Positions 5,252 to 5,467 of a DNA stretch of 5,467 nt are shown here, piece by piece. Both the position numbers and the translations under genes were made by a program. Within the stretch, counting starts at the first letter, position 1, and every line of letters starts with the position of its first letter. The DNA comes from Desulfovibrio sp. (GTDB lineage Bacteria > Desulfobacterota > Desulfovibrionia > Desulfovibrionales > Desulfovibrionaceae). The stretch spans positions 1 to 5,467 of the forward strand of contig JAIWOE010000229.1 of NCBI GenBank assembly GCA_020217165.1, in the 5' to 3' direction. Below the pieces are notes generated by a model. That model was given only the letters and a program-made list of their open reading frames with translations, ran no database searches and had not been told where the DNA came from.

Positions 5252-5449
5252 CAACTCCTCGAATTGGCGAAATGCCTCCTGGCACAGCACGGCCATGCGC
5301 CGCGCCATGTTCCTGGCCTTTGTAGGCTCATAGGTCCGCAGGCTCAGGCGGATTGTCTTGCGACCGAAGGCAGGCGACAGGGAGGCAGGCACGCGCATCT
5401 GGAACAGAAAGGGGCTGTCACGGTGGGTCTTGGTGGTGTATTCGGGCAT
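5252..5449 (-). pseudogene. Phage-type (tyrosine) integrase, N-terminal fragment
   Basis: The minus-strand ATG at 5449-5447 is preceded by GGAG (5461-5458) with eight bases of spacing; an in-frame GTG at 5458 is less likely because it would overlap that site. The 66 codons encode MPEYTTKTHRDSPFLFQMRV, PASLSPAFGRKTIRLSLRT and EPTKARNMARRMAVLCQEAF. The pattern 'F..R..VP..L....G+..I+.SL.T....A...A+.+A' is the N-terminal SAM-like/DUF6538-type domain of tyrosine recombinases. The core-binding and catalytic R-H-R-Y domains are missing: after ...EEL the sequence switches to the IS3 transposase end in a different frame, and the integrase frame then runs through nonsense to a stop at 5155-5153. It shows that an integrative element once started here. 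Confidence 0.8.
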
Positions 5450-5467
5450 TGTATACACTCCATGTAA

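Noticed and set aside
5156..5467. Plus-strand ORF of 103 codons at the right edge
   Set aside because: It is the antisense of the integrase and IS3 fragments, both of which have clear protein motifs on the minus strand.

Overview
The window looks like a piece of a GC-rich bacterial chromosome. The upp fragment at the left edge reads like those of sulfate-reducing Desulfovibrionaceae; this lineage call comes from remembered protein similarity, not a search. One housekeeping gene end is followed by accessory DNA and then by a degraded mobile-element zone.

Left part (1-1655): the 3' end of upp (uracil phosphoribosyltransferase, pyrimidine salvage) is followed by a long, nearly perfect inverted repeat. 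A lone SAM-dependent methyltransferase with a clean Shine-Dalgarno comes next. About 300 bases without a recognisable gene follow, ending in an intrinsic terminator.

Middle (1656-3361): a rightward gene of unknown function with a good RBS runs into the 3' end of a convergent WYL-domain transcriptional regulator. The last ~90 residues of the rightward frame are only the antisense of the WYL gene, so that gene has probably lost its native 3' end. A pair of small hairpins sits at the convergence point. WYL proteins are often local regulators of defence or other accessory loci, but no intact partner system remains here.

Right part (3362-5467): about 700 bases contain no convincing gene, but do hold a textbook leftward terminator (3757-3792) with no surviving gene in front of it and a tiny Cys/His-rich ORF. 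Then come three nested remnants: an IS1380-family transposase broken by a one-base frameshift, an internal deletion and a 3' truncation; the 3' end of an IS3-family element butted against it; and, joined to the other side of that fragment, the first ~66 codons of a phage-type (tyrosine) integrase. This is a graveyard of recombination at an integrase locus.

I did not find a convincing new functional system. The points most worth a second look are the 16-bp stem after upp, the truncated convergent gene, the orphan terminator, and the exact 26-bp palindrome that overlaps a second hairpin behind the IS3 transposase end.
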